From Micavibrio aeruginosavorus (lineage in GTDB: Bacteria; Pseudomonadota; Alphaproteobacteria; Micavibrionales; Micavibrionaceae): DNA of 13,270 bases. Under the pieces are notes generated by a model. That model ran no database searches. It was not told the DNA's origin and saw nothing but the letters and a program-made list of their open reading frames with translations. Position 1 is the first letter of the stretch. Every line of letters starts with the position of its first letter. The stretch is taken from the NCBI GenBank assembly GCA_003241285.1, contig QFOT01000052.1, positions 1-13,270 on the forward strand, in the 5' to 3' direction. Below, in pieces: positions 5,703 through 13,270 of the stretch. The translations under genes were made by a program, and so were the position numbers.

Positions 5703-8471
5703 ATGGCCCGTTCTATTTACGCATTAGGATTTCTAACATTTGGCCTTCTGGCGACGACATCGATCGTAACGCCAGCCAAGGCCGACACTGCCCAGGCTCA
5801 GACTGCCTGGACCATCAACCGCGTTGCAAGTGCCGCTTCCGGCAGCTATTGCACGATGGCGCAGAAATATTCAGATAACACAATTATAACTTTCGCCAAG
5901 AATTCTACCGGGCAATATTCCGTTGCCTTTGATTTCGCCCGTCCGCAATTTCCCAGTGTGGGGCAGACGATGGTGACTTTGCGCCCCGGTAACGGCGAAG
6001 CGCGCACATTCAATGTTGCTCCGACCTCCGACAAAGTCGTTGTCATCGGTCTGGGTGAGGGATCATTCATTGATGCCGTCAAGTCATCCGGTAAAATGGA
6101 TGTTGAAACCGGCGGAAAAGCATTCAGCTATGCACCTTCCAAATTTGTATCTGCGGCAGACGAGTTGTCCGATTGTATAGGCGGCAAGAAATCTCCTGCG
6201 ATAGCATCCGCAGACCCAACAGCAACACCAGTAGCTGCTCCTGAAGCGCCGGCTGAACAAAAAATGGCTACAGTGGAAGCTCCGAGAATGATCGCGCATC
6301 CCGACGCCAAGCCAATGCGCGCAGTTGAGCCAGCCAGTGGCGCAGCTTCAGCGATCGAGAACGAAAATGCTCGTTTGATTAGAGAAAATCAGGTTTTGCG
6401 AGCTCAGCAAACCGTATCGGGCAGTGCTTCACAGGAACTCAGCCGTGTTAAGGCTGAGCTCGCAACCGCCCAGGCCCTGAACCAGTCCTTAGCCCAACAG
6501 CAAAAACAAGCTCAAGTCGTGCAGCAGCAATTGGTAGAATTGCAAAAACAAAACACAGATATGAAGGCACAGCTTTCGCTAGCTAATCAAAATGTCACGC
6601 AATTGCAGACAAAAGCTGCTCAAAGCGCAGGCGCGGCGGAGCAGCTTTCTATGTTGCAAAAGCAAAATGCGGATATGAAACTGCAGCTTGAAGCTGCAAC
6701 AAAGAACATTGCCGATCTTCAGGTTAAAAATGTGCAATCGGGCCAGATCGCGTCACAGCTTGGCATCATGCAAAAGCAGAACGCGGACGCAAAAGTTCAG
6801 TTAGATGCAGCGAATGCAACGATAGCACAGTTGCAGGCCAAAGCTTTGCAGGGCACAGCGGCAAGCGAACAATTGGCTTCAATGCAAAAGCAGTCAGCCG
6901 ATATGAAGGCTCAACTGGATGCGGCGAATGCAAATATCGCCCAATTACAAACGAAGGCAGCGCAAGGCACGTCCGCCGCCGAGCAGGTTTCGATTTTGCA
7001 AAAGCAATCAGCTGATATGAAGGCTCAACTGGATGCCGCAAATGCAACTATAAGCCAGCTTCAAACCAAAGTTGTGCAAGGCAATGCTTCAAACGAACAA
7101 TTGGCAGCTCTTCAAAAAGAGAACGCAGATCTGAAAATTCAACTCGGCACATCGAATGCAATGACTGCACAGCTGCAAACAAAGGCAGCACAAGGAAATT
7201 CTGCTGCTGAGCAGGTTGCTTTGCTGCAAAAGCAAAACGCCGAAATGAAAGCTCAACTGGATGCTGCTTATAATAATTCAGCAGCATTGCAAAGCAAGCT
7301 TGCGCAGATGCCAGCGACTCCTGTCATAGATCAGACTGCGGTAAAAGAAAACGAAAGCCTGAAACAGCAGATCACTGCCTTACAGGCGGCGGTTGCGGCA
7401 AAACCTGTTGTAACAGCTGATAATTCACAGCTTAGCGCGCTGCAAGGCGAAAACTCGGCTCTCAAACAGCAACTGGCGGCGGTAAAGTCCATGCCTGCAG
7501 CAAATGATTCTGAAGCCTTAAAGCATTTGCAGGGCCAGCTTGAGTTGGCACGTTCCGAAAATGAAACTCTGAAACAGCAACTGGATAAAGTAACAACTGC
7601 CAGTGCTGGCGGTAACAGCTGGGATCTCGAGCAGGCAACAAAACGCTATCAGGAATCTCAGCGTGAAATTCGGCGTCTTGGCGCTTTAGTTCAGCAGGAA
7701 AAACTGGCCCGCAAACAAGATCGTGATGCGATGGAAGCCAAGTTGTTCGATCCTGCGATTACCGACCAGATGCAACAAGAAAAACTGGCCGAGCTGCAGG
7801 GAAGAATTGATGAACTGGAAGGTCGCAGTCCTTCTGCTATTCCACAGCAGACCGCGCAAGCCGTTCCGGTTTCTCCGGTTGAAAGAACCGCCCCTGTAAA
7901 TGTCGCTGCGTCTATTGCGCCTGCGGCTGGGATTGAACAGCCTAAAACTCCTGCTATCAAGCCAGTCATGCCGGTTGCCAGTGCAGTTATCTCGCCTGTT
8001 GCGACTGTAAAATTCCAATCTCAGGAAGACTTCTCACGTATGTTGCAAGGGGCAGGCATCAACATTCGCGGCGGTGTAGAATCGGTTGAAACTGGCAGCT
8101 CGGATTCATATCGTGCCTATCGCTGGAAAACAGATAGCCTGTTCGGTAGTGCCGAACAGCGCGCGATGAAAAGTGGCAAAGGTTTCGATGCTGCGGTCAA
8201 TGATTATCTGGATCGTGCGAAAACACGTTGTGAGGGCGACTTCGCCGCCGTGCCTTCCGATGTTGTCGTATCAGCCGATAAAGCTAAATCCTTTGAGTTT
8301 GCTTGTATCGGCAATAAAGCCAATACATCGGCTTCTGTGATGTTCACCTATAGTAATGACGTAATGACGATCATTGCGCATGAAGGTAAATCAGAAGCGA
8401 TGGATTTGGCCATGGAAGCCCGTGATCGTATGGCAAGCCAGATGTCGAACATCAAGACAGCAGCGAAATAA
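5703..8471 (+). CDS. Exported coiled-coil repeat protein, 922 aa
   Basis: The start at ATG 5703 is chosen because AGGGGA lies 6-7 bases upstream and it yields a clean signal peptide (residues 1-27, ending TPAKA before Asp28). An N-terminal domain (about 33-160) of beta-rich character carries Cys50 and Cys158. A low-complexity Ala/Pro linker follows, then a coiled coil from about 217. Residues 280-545 are seven copies of a 38-residue unit, of the type LQKQNADMKAQLDAANATIA. A second Gln/Lys-rich helical stretch runs to about 700, and a C-terminal domain (about 769-922) has Cys843 and Cys868. The architecture, with two small Cys-containing domains joined by a long rod, fits a periplasmic spacer or scaffold. 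I do not recognise a named family. It ends at a strong terminator. The coding call is certain. Confidence 0.85.
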   Translation: MARSIYALGFLTFGLLATTSIVTPAKADTAQAQTAWTINRVASAASGSYCTMAQKYSDNTIITFAKNSTGQYSVAFDFARPQFPSVGQTMVTLRPGNGEARTFNVAPTSDKVVVIGLGEGSFIDAVKSSGKMDVETGGKAFSYAPSKFVSAADELSDCIGGKKSPAIASADPTATPVAAPEAPAEQKMATVEAPRMIAHPDAKPMRAVEPASGAASAIENENARLIRENQVLRAQQTVSGSASQELSRVKAELATAQALNQSLAQQQKQAQVVQQQLVELQKQNTDMKAQLSLANQNVTQLQTKAAQSAGAAEQLSMLQKQNADMKLQLEAATKNIADLQVKNVQSGQIASQLGIMQKQNADAKVQLDAANATIAQLQAKALQGTAASEQLASMQKQSADMKAQLDAANANIAQLQTKAAQGTSAAEQVSILQKQSADMKAQLDAANATISQLQTKVVQGNASNEQLAALQKENADLKIQLGTSNAMTAQLQTKAAQGNSAAEQVALLQKQNAEMKAQLDAAYNNSAALQSKLAQMPATPVIDQTAVKENESLKQQITALQAAVAAKPVVTADNSQLSALQGENSALKQQLAAVKSMPAANDSEALKHLQGQLELARSENETLKQQLDKVTTASAGGNSWDLEQATKRYQESQREIRRLGALVQQEKLARKQDRDAMEAKLFDPAITDQMQQEKLAELQGRIDELEGRSPSAIPQQTAQAVPVSPVERTAPVNVAASIAPAAGIEQPKTPAIKPVMPVASAVISPVATVKFQSQEDFSRMLQGAGINIRGGVESVETGSSDSYRAYRWKTDSLFGSAEQRAMKSGKGFDAAVNDYLDRAKTRCEGDFAAVPSDVVVSADKAKSFEFACIGNKANTSASVMFTYSNDVMTIIAHEGKSEAMDLAMEARDRMASQMSNIKTAAK
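6540..7337 (+). repeat. Seven in-frame 114-base repeats encoding a coiled coil
   Basis: Unit starts fall at 6540, 6654, 6768, 6882, 6996, 7110 and 7224, exactly 114 bases apart; the seventh unit is complete only in its first two-thirds. Units four and five share 23 identical bases at 6900-6922 and 7014-7036. Hydrophobic positions 8, 12, 15, 19 and 22 of each unit follow the 3-4 spacing of a coiled coil. Since 38 is five heptads plus three residues, the phase shifts once per unit. Array length may differ between strains. Confidence 0.9.
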
Positions 8472-8484
8472 AAACCAGACAAAG

Positions 8485-8514
8485 AAAATCCCCGCTAGTA
8501 GCGGGGATTTTTTT
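8485..8514. terminator. Strong intrinsic terminator, usable on both strands
   Basis: AAAATCCCCGC (8485-8495), loop TAGTA, and GCGGGGATTTT (8501-8511) form a perfect 11-base stem followed by a run of Ts to 8514. On the minus strand the same stem is followed by TTTT. It sits between the stops of the convergent coiled-coil gene (8471) and phaR (8527), so it probably ends both transcripts. Confidence 0.93.
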
Positions 8515-8526
8515 ATGCGCTGAAAA

Positions 8527-9081
8527 TTATTTATCTTCTTCATCTTCCGGTGGTGGTTCCGGCTGCGCTGTAGGCTTGCCGCCGACAGGGAAGTTAGCTA
8601 CGAAATTACCGAAAGCTTTCATGGCGTTTTCAAACATCGCCATGTTTTGTTTGGCGATTTCTTCAAAAGCCTGCAACGGAACGATTTGTCCCATCTGCTG
8701 ACCCAAGGGGCCTAGAGATTTGCTCATCTGTTCCTTCATCTGCTCCTGATTTTTTGTGAACATACCGAAAGTCTGTTCAAGGAAGTTAGGAACGAGCGGA
8801 GAAACGCCGTTACCGTAGAAGCCGATAAGTTGACGCAGGAAGTTTACAGGAAGAAGATTGGTCTCACCTTTGGATTCCTGCTCGACGATAATCTGCGTTA
8901 AAACCTGACGGGTGAGATCGTCACCGCTCTTTGCGTCATAGACGACGAATTCATATCCGTCCTTGATCATCTCGCATAGATCATCAAGAGTGACATAAGA
9001 ACTGCGTCCAGTATCATAGAGTCTGCGATTTGCGTATTTTTTAATGACTACTGGTTTGTCGCTGCCTTTTTTTCCGGCCAT
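8527..9081 (-). CDS. phaR: PhaR, polyhydroxyalkanoate accumulation regulator, 184 aa
   Basis: PhaR proteins bind both DNA and PHA polymer and repress PHA genes until granules titrate the protein away. Residues 10-70 show the conserved N-terminal DNA-binding domain: VVIKKYANRRLYDT, then SSYVTLDDL, DGYEFVVYDAKSGDDLTR and VLTQIIVEQE. Residues about 76-115 (LLPVNFLRQLIGFYGNG, then PNFLEQTFGMF) match the downstream PHB-accumulation domain. The tail is Gln/Met-rich, then acidic and Pro-rich (PEPPPEDEEDK). The length is usual for the family. The start ATG (9081) has AAGG about 7 bases upstream on the minus strand. It is divergent from the phaC-like gene with only 41 bases between, so the control region must be shared or overlap coding sequence. 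Its presence strongly supports a PHA role for the adjacent genes. Confidence 0.95.
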   Translation of the reverse strand: MAGKKGSDKPVVIKKYANRRLYDTGRSSYVTLDDLCEMIKDGYEFVVYDAKSGDDLTRQVLTQIIVEQESKGETNLLPVNFLRQLIGFYGNGVSPLVPNFLEQTFGMFTKNQEQMKEQMSKSLGPLGQQMGQIVPLQAFEEIAKQNMAMFENAMKAFGNFVANFPVGGKPTAQPEPPPEDEEDK

Positions 9082-9122
9082 GCTGCACCTTTTTCTGTAT
9101 TAGAGTCGTATATGTTGTCAGT
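9082..9122. promoter_or_regulatory. Divergent phaR / phaC control region
   Basis: These 41 bases separate the two start codons. They hold the phaR ribosome site on the minus strand but no purine-rich ribosome site for the plus-strand ATG at 9123. Any promoters or PhaR operator must fit here or extend into coding DNA. I do not see a clear operator repeat. Confidence 0.4.
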
Positions 9123-10343
9123 ATGCACAAATTCGTTAACGCTGCAAAACCTTTAACCTCTAAAGACATAACATCTATGGATAAATCTGGCCGTTCCCGA
9201 CATAAACCCCTAGTAATGCATCTGACTTTGGCAGCAGCAACTCTTGCTGATCCACAGTTTCAGGAAAACGAAACTATCGATGAGGCTTTCTGGCAAAAAC
9301 CGGAAGGCAAAAATGCAAAGGCGAGCATGAAGAAAGTTGTGTCCGGTATCCGCAACTATCAGCTGCACAGCTTTAAAAGGCCTGAAACAAAGCGGCCTAT
9401 TATCTGGCAGGACGGGGAGGTCCGCGTTTTCCATTATTTGCCAAAGAAAAAAGTTAAAGGCAGAATTCTGGTTATTCCATCCATGATCAATGGCTCGGAA
9501 ATCCTTGATCTGCTGCCTGATAAATCAATGATGAACTGGTTGGCGGAGAAGGGTTTTGAATCTTTTCTTCTCGATTGGGGCGATTTGACGAATGATAAAG
9601 AGCTGAAAAGTATCGATCACGCCCTCGGCAAAAAAATAAAAAAACTGCTGAAATGGCTGAAAGCTCAATCCGATCTCCCTTTGACAGGATTGGGATACTG
9701 CATGGGCGGTCTATTACTTGCGGCAACAGATCAACTTTATCCTAAGGCTTTCGGCAATCTTGTGTTCATTGCCACGCCATGGGATTTCAAAAAAGATACC
9801 AAAGGCAATTTTTCCGAAAGCGTTATCAACTGGGCCAAAGACGGCTTGCCGCAGACGATGCATCTGGATTATATGCCGGCGCAATGGTTACAGATGATTT
9901 TTGCCGGTGTTGATGCAAGCTTGATTGCCCGTAAATTTTCCGCTTTTGCGGATATGGATCAATCAAGCAAAGACGCGGAATTATTCGTGGCGGTTGAGGA
10001 TTGGGTCAATGGAGGATCGGATCTTCCGACATCCATTGTCCATCATACAGTAGGCGGTTGGTATGTCGATAACAAACCTGTGAAGGGTGAATGGGAGGTT
10101 GCCGGAAAAATTATAAGTCCGGAGAATATCGCCAAACCTGCTTTTATCATTGTACCGGGCAGGGACAAAATTGTTCCCCCTGCATCGGCGCGGCCTTTAG
10201 GTAAAAAAATCAAAAAAGTAAAAATGATAGAGCCTGATTGCGGCCATATCAGCATGATGGTGGGAAGAAACGCAGAAACAGAAGTTTGGATACCTATGCG
10301 CAACTGGATAATTTCGCAGCGCAACATTGAAACCAAGCCTTGA
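9123..10343 (+). CDS. phaC: Short PHA synthase-like alpha/beta hydrolase (PhaC family), 406 aa
   Basis: PHA synthases polymerise (R)-3-hydroxyacyl-CoA using a Cys-Asp-His triad. Here the nucleophile elbow is G191-Y-C193-M-G195 (TGLGYCMGGLLLA), with Cys in place of the lipase Ser as in PhaC. Asp348 (PGRDKIVPP) and His375 (PDCGHISMM) complete the triad. FLLDWGDLT (148-156), TPWDF (218-222) and VEDWVNG (291-297) are further PhaC-like features. At 406 residues it is much shorter than class I enzymes (about 580-600) and near class III PhaC (about 355), but no phaE is present in this window. It could be a PhaC-like hydrolase or depolymerase instead. No ribosome site precedes ATG 9123; ATG 9177 and later Met codons are alternatives, so the start is uncertain. 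phaR upstream and phaA-phaB downstream support the synthase reading. Confidence 0.78.
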   Translation: MHKFVNAAKPLTSKDITSMDKSGRSRHKPLVMHLTLAAATLADPQFQENETIDEAFWQKPEGKNAKASMKKVVSGIRNYQLHSFKRPETKRPIIWQDGEVRVFHYLPKKKVKGRILVIPSMINGSEILDLLPDKSMMNWLAEKGFESFLLDWGDLTNDKELKSIDHALGKKIKKLLKWLKAQSDLPLTGLGYCMGGLLLAATDQLYPKAFGNLVFIATPWDFKKDTKGNFSESVINWAKDGLPQTMHLDYMPAQWLQMIFAGVDASLIARKFSAFADMDQSSKDAELFVAVEDWVNGGSDLPTSIVHHTVGGWYVDNKPVKGEWEVAGKIISPENIAKPAFIIVPGRDKIVPPASARPLGKKIKKVKMIEPDCGHISMMVGRNAETEVWIPMRNWIISQRNIETKP

Positions 10344-10400
10344 AAAATCTGCCTTCGCGTGCATATTACGAAGCGAAGTCAAAGTAGGGGATTTTAATAT

Positions 10401-11612
10401 ATGTCAGAACAAGATTCAGTTGTCATCGTTGCCGCAAAAAGAACTGCACTTGGTGCCTTTAACGGCAGTCTTTCGGCTCTTAGTGCCGTTGAGCTCGGCA
10501 CGCATGTCGTCAAGGCGGCATTGGAAGATGCAGAAATTAAAGCCGAAGAAGTTGATGAAGTAATCTTGGGTCAGGTTCTGACAGCAGCCGCCGGACAAAA
10601 CCCGGCGCGGCAGACAGCGATGAAATCCGGAATTCCTGCCGAGAAAACAGCAATGACGATTAATCAGGTTTGCGGTTCGGGTCTACGCTCCGTTGCGCTC
10701 GGCATGCAGGCTATTTTAAATGGCGATGCTGATATTGTCATCGCCGGTGGACAAGAAAATATGAGTCTTGCGCCGCATGCCATTCATTTACGCAACGGCG
10801 TTAAAATGGGCGACGGCACGATGACGGACACAATGATCAAAGACGGTCTTTGGGATTATTTCAATAATTATCACATGGGCATGACGGCGGAAAACGTCGC
10901 TGAAAAATACGGTATCAGCCGTGATGCGCAAGATGAATTTGCCGCAAGCTCTCAGCAAAAAGCGGAAGCAGCCATTAAAGCGGGGAAATTCAAAGCTGAA
11001 ATCGTCCCTGTGACGTTGAAGGTCAAAAAACAGGATGTTGTTTTCGATATGGATGAATTCCCCCGTGCCGGAACAACGGTCGATACGCTCAAAGGGTTGA
11101 AACCGGCTTTTAAAGCAGACGGGACGGTCACGGCAGGTTCCGCGTCAGGTATAAATGACGGGGCGGCGATACTGGTACTGATGCGCGCATCAGAAGCAAA
11201 GAAGCGTGGCCTTGAACCTTTTGCAAAAATTAAATCATGGGCCACCGCCGGTGTCGATCCATCCGTCATGGGTACAGGACCAATTCCTGCATCACGCAAA
11301 GCATTGGAAAAAGCGGGCTGGACCGTTGACGATCTCGATCTTATTGAATCCAACGAAGCATTCGCCGCGCAGGCCTGTGCAGTTGTCAAAGATTTGAAAT
11401 TGAGCTCAGAAAAAGTAAACGTCAATGGCGGTGCGATTGCGCTCGGTCATCCCATTGGTGCATCTGGTGCGCGCATTCTTGTAACGCTTTTACATGAAAT
11501 GGCACGTTCGAATAAAAACAAAGGTCTTGCAACATTATGTATCGGCGGCGGTATGGGTATCGCGCTATGTGTTGAGCGGGACGAAACATCTAACTGGAAG
11601 AAAGTTGCGTAA
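10401..11612 (+). CDS. phaA: Acetyl-CoA acetyltransferase (beta-ketothiolase), 403 aa
   Basis: The enzyme condenses two acetyl-CoA to acetoacetyl-CoA, the first step of PHB synthesis. Thiolase landmarks are all present: Cys91 in INQVCGSGLRS (acyl-enzyme nucleophile), GGQENMS, His350 in GGAIALGHPIGASGAR, and Cys380 in LCIGGGMG. N-terminal VIVAAKRTALGAFNGSLS is typical. The length is close to the 392-residue Zoogloea-type PhaA, with a slightly extended C-terminus (ERDETSNWKKVA). The ATG is preceded by AGGGGA about 9 bases upstream. It follows the phaC-like gene by 57 bases and its stop shares one base with the phaB start. A general fatty-acid thiolase is the alternative, but the context favours PHB. 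Confidence 0.96.
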   Translation: MSEQDSVVIVAAKRTALGAFNGSLSALSAVELGTHVVKAALEDAEIKAEEVDEVILGQVLTAAAGQNPARQTAMKSGIPAEKTAMTINQVCGSGLRSVALGMQAILNGDADIVIAGGQENMSLAPHAIHLRNGVKMGDGTMTDTMIKDGLWDYFNNYHMGMTAENVAEKYGISRDAQDEFAASSQQKAEAAIKAGKFKAEIVPVTLKVKKQDVVFDMDEFPRAGTTVDTLKGLKPAFKADGTVTAGSASGINDGAAILVLMRASEAKKRGLEPFAKIKSWATAGVDPSVMGTGPIPASRKALEKAGWTVDDLDLIESNEAFAAQACAVVKDLKLSSEKVNVNGGAIALGHPIGASGARILVTLLHEMARSNKNKGLATLCIGGGMGIALCVERDETSNWKKVA

Positions 11613-12337
11613 TGACGGGAATTGCTATTGTAACGGGCGGCACGCGCGGTATCGGCCTTGAAATCACGAAAGCGTTGATCGAGGCAGGGTATAAAGTTGC
11701 CGCGATTTATCATGGTAATGAAATCGCCGCAAAGAAATGTACCCAGGAAACAGGTGCCTTTGTTTATAAATGCGACGTATCCAATTTTGATGAATGCGCC
11801 TCCGTGATAAGCCAGATCGAAGCGGATCATGGCCCTGTCAGAATTCTTGTTAACAACGCTGGTATTACCAAAGACAGCATGTTGCATAAAATGGCCGAAG
11901 AATCATGGCATGATGTGATTGAAACGAACCTGACATCCTGTTTCAATATGTGCCGTGCGGTGATTGCGGGTATGCGCGAGCGTTGCTTTGGCCGCATTAT
12001 CAATATCAGTTCGATCAACGGCCAAAAGGGCCAGTTGGGCCAAGCCAATTACTCTGCTGCTAAGGCTGGCATGCTTGGCTTTACCAAAGCGTTGGCTCTT
12101 GAGAGCGCTGCGAAAGGTATCACGGTGAATGCGATCTGCCCGGGTTATATCGAAACCGACATGACTGCTGCTATGCATAAGGAAGTGCTCGATTCCATCA
12201 TCCGTTCGATTCCGGCAGCGCGTATGGGCAAGCCTGAAGAAATCGCCGATCTTGTCGTATTTTTAGCGTCAGAAAAGGCTGCATTCATGAATGGTTCGAC
12301 ATTGACCATTAATGGCGGCCAGTATATGGCATCATAA
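11612..12337 (+). CDS. phaB: Acetoacetyl-CoA reductase, 241 aa
   Basis: PhaB reduces acetoacetyl-CoA to (R)-3-hydroxybutyryl-CoA, normally with NADPH. It is a short-chain dehydrogenase: nucleotide-binding TGGTRGIG (8-15), NNAG (81-84), and the catalytic set Ser134, Tyr147 and Lys151 in NISSINGQKG and ANYSAAKAG. The INGQKGQ stretch after the Ser is characteristic of PhaB rather than FabG. CPGYIETDM and the final NGGQYM are also usual. The start overlaps the phaA stop by one base (TAATG), so the two are translationally coupled. No hairpin terminator follows. FabG is the alternative; sequence and neighbours favour PhaB. Confidence 0.95.
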   Translation: MTGIAIVTGGTRGIGLEITKALIEAGYKVAAIYHGNEIAAKKCTQETGAFVYKCDVSNFDECASVISQIEADHGPVRILVNNAGITKDSMLHKMAEESWHDVIETNLTSCFNMCRAVIAGMRERCFGRIINISSINGQKGQLGQANYSAAKAGMLGFTKALALESAAKGITVNAICPGYIETDMTAAMHKEVLDSIIRSIPAARMGKPEEIADLVVFLASEKAAFMNGSTLTINGGQYMAS

Positions 12338-12418
12338 AATATATTCAGGGTTTAAATTTTTTTCATCTGGGCTATATCTTACTTATCGATTCAAAAATCC
12401 ATGAGGTAAGATCCCAAA

Positions 12419-13270
12419 ATGACAAATACTCCAGAATCTGAAGTCCAGGGATTTGATGATGCGCCCCGCAAAGACTTTAAAATTCCTAGATGGAGTATAA
12501 TTACAGGCGCTATTATTGCTGTTCTGGTGATTATCGCATTGATCATTCCTTCCTTCCTTGATCAGGAAAAATATAAATCTCTTGTCATTCAGAAAGTCGA
12601 AGAATCTACAGGATATAAAGTCGCTTGGGCAGGAGATCTTGGGATTTCCATCTTGCCGGTTCCGCATGTGACGATCAAAGAAGCGACTGTTTCCGCAGGA
12701 GAGCAACGCATCATCGGGGTCAAGAAAGCAGAAATTTCTATCGAGTTGATGCCGTTGCTTAAAAAGCAGGTTCAGATCTCCAGCGTTAAATTGATAGAGC
12801 CGGATATAAATTTACTGGTCGATACTTCCGGTCGTCAAACTTGGATGACATCCAAGTTGCAGGAGCAAAAAAACCAAGGCGAGAAAAAGGCTGACCCGTC
12901 AACGCCTGATAGTGAAAAGCCGCAATCTATCACGCTCGATTCAATTCATATTGAAAAAGGCCATATAGTTTATAAAGACGACGCTAAAAAAGCGGCGCAT
13001 GAAGTTTCCGATCTTAATGCTGATTTAAGTCTCAAAAATCTTACAGGCCCTTTCGATGTCGATGCTGATCTTGTCTATAATGGAAATCAAATAGAAGTAA
13101 AAGGCGATGCAGGGGAGCTGGTTGAAGGTAAGCCGACATCGGTTGATCTGGATATCGCTTTACCCAAACTGGAAGTATCGGGCAATTACAAGGGTGAAAT
13201 CACCACAGGTGATAACATAAGCGTTAAAGGCGATTTGAAGCTTTCGGCAAAAGATATTGGAAAAACAATA
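12419..13270 (+). CDS. AsmA-family envelope protein, N-terminal part (runs off the window)
   Basis: The frame from ATG 12419 stays open to the right edge, 284 codons. After a short acidic cytoplasmic tail, one membrane helix lies at about 25-44 (SIITGAIIAVLVIIALIIPS). It is followed by the typical AsmA opening: DQEKYKSLVIQKVEESTGYK, GDLGISILPVPHVTIKEATV, and a strand with ISIELMPLLKKQVQISSVKLIEPDI. A charged, low-complexity insert (about 145-170) precedes the continuing beta-rich region (SITLDSIHIEKGHIVYKD). AsmA-like proteins are inner-membrane anchored with a long periplasmic beta-groove and act in outer-membrane homeostasis or lipid transport. GAGG (12403-12406) is a possible ribosome site. 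It starts 81 bases after phaB with no terminator between, so read-through is possible, but a functional link to PHB is not implied. Confidence 0.85.
   Translation, partial: MTNTPESEVQGFDDAPRKDFKIPRWSIITGAIIAVLVIIALIIPSFLDQEKYKSLVIQKVEESTGYKVAWAGDLGISILPVPHVTIKEATVSAGEQRIIGVKKAEISIELMPLLKKQVQISSVKLIEPDINLLVDTSGRQTWMTSKLQEQKNQGEKKADPSTPDSEKPQSITLDSIHIEKGHIVYKDDAKKAAHEVSDLNADLSLKNLTGPFDVDADLVYNGNQIEVKGDAGELVEGKPTSVDLDIALPKLEVSGNYKGEITTGDNISVKGDLKLSAKDIGKTI

Noticed and set aside
6540..7337. Regular 114-base periodicity as a CRISPR-like or satellite array
   Set aside because: The repeats keep one reading frame, diverge at third positions and encode a coiled coil, so they are coding repeats.
10952..11425. 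157-codon minus-strand open frame
   Set aside because: Lies entirely within phaA on the opposite strand and has no independent support.
12383..12706. 107-codon minus-strand open frame
   Set aside because: Antisense to the AsmA-family N-terminus, whose membrane helix and family pattern are clear.

Overview
The window looks like a chromosomal segment of an alphaproteobacterium. The evidence is a PhaR-type regulator divergent from phaC-phaA-phaB, a prfB whose protein starts MRAEL and continues LLRRHLDW, and several periplasmic proteins of the kind common in that class. Base composition is moderate. I cannot place the genus; a Micavibrio- or Rhodospirillales-like lineage is only a guess.

Layout. 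Bases 3-128 are the tail of a SAM-dependent methyltransferase that begins outside the window. Bases 286-2034 hold two unrecognised genes facing each other with their stop codons touching: a secreted 206-residue protein (+) and a hydrophilic 375-residue protein (-). Most of this pair is clearly AT-richer than the rest and looks like accessory DNA. Bases 2035-2840 are non-coding and contain a 102-base MITE-like palindromic element and a GC-richer patch with several possible hairpins. Bases 2841-5602 run in one direction: a DJ-1/PfpI-fold protein lacking the usual catalytic residues, prfB with a programmed +1 frameshift, and a TcpQ-type secreted protein 12 bases after prfB. Bases 5703-8471 encode a 922-residue exported coiled-coil protein with seven 38-residue repeats, ending at a strong hairpin terminator that serves both strands.

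Bases 8527-12337 form a polyhydroxyalkanoate (PHA/PHB) module. phaR (-) lies 41 bases from a short phaC-like synthase (+), followed by phaA (thiolase) and phaB (acetoacetyl-CoA reductase), the last two overlapping by one base. PhaA joins two acetyl-CoA, PhaB reduces the product to (R)-3-hydroxybutyryl-CoA, the PhaC-like protein would polymerise it, and PhaR would adjust expression to polymer level. From 12419 an AsmA-family envelope protein runs off the right end.

Nothing here is a clearly new multi-gene system. The items most worth a second look are the MITE-like element and adjacent structured patch, the mosaic convergent gene pair, the catalytically stripped DJ-1 homologue next to prfB, the short PHA synthase, and the repeat-built periplasmic coiled coil.
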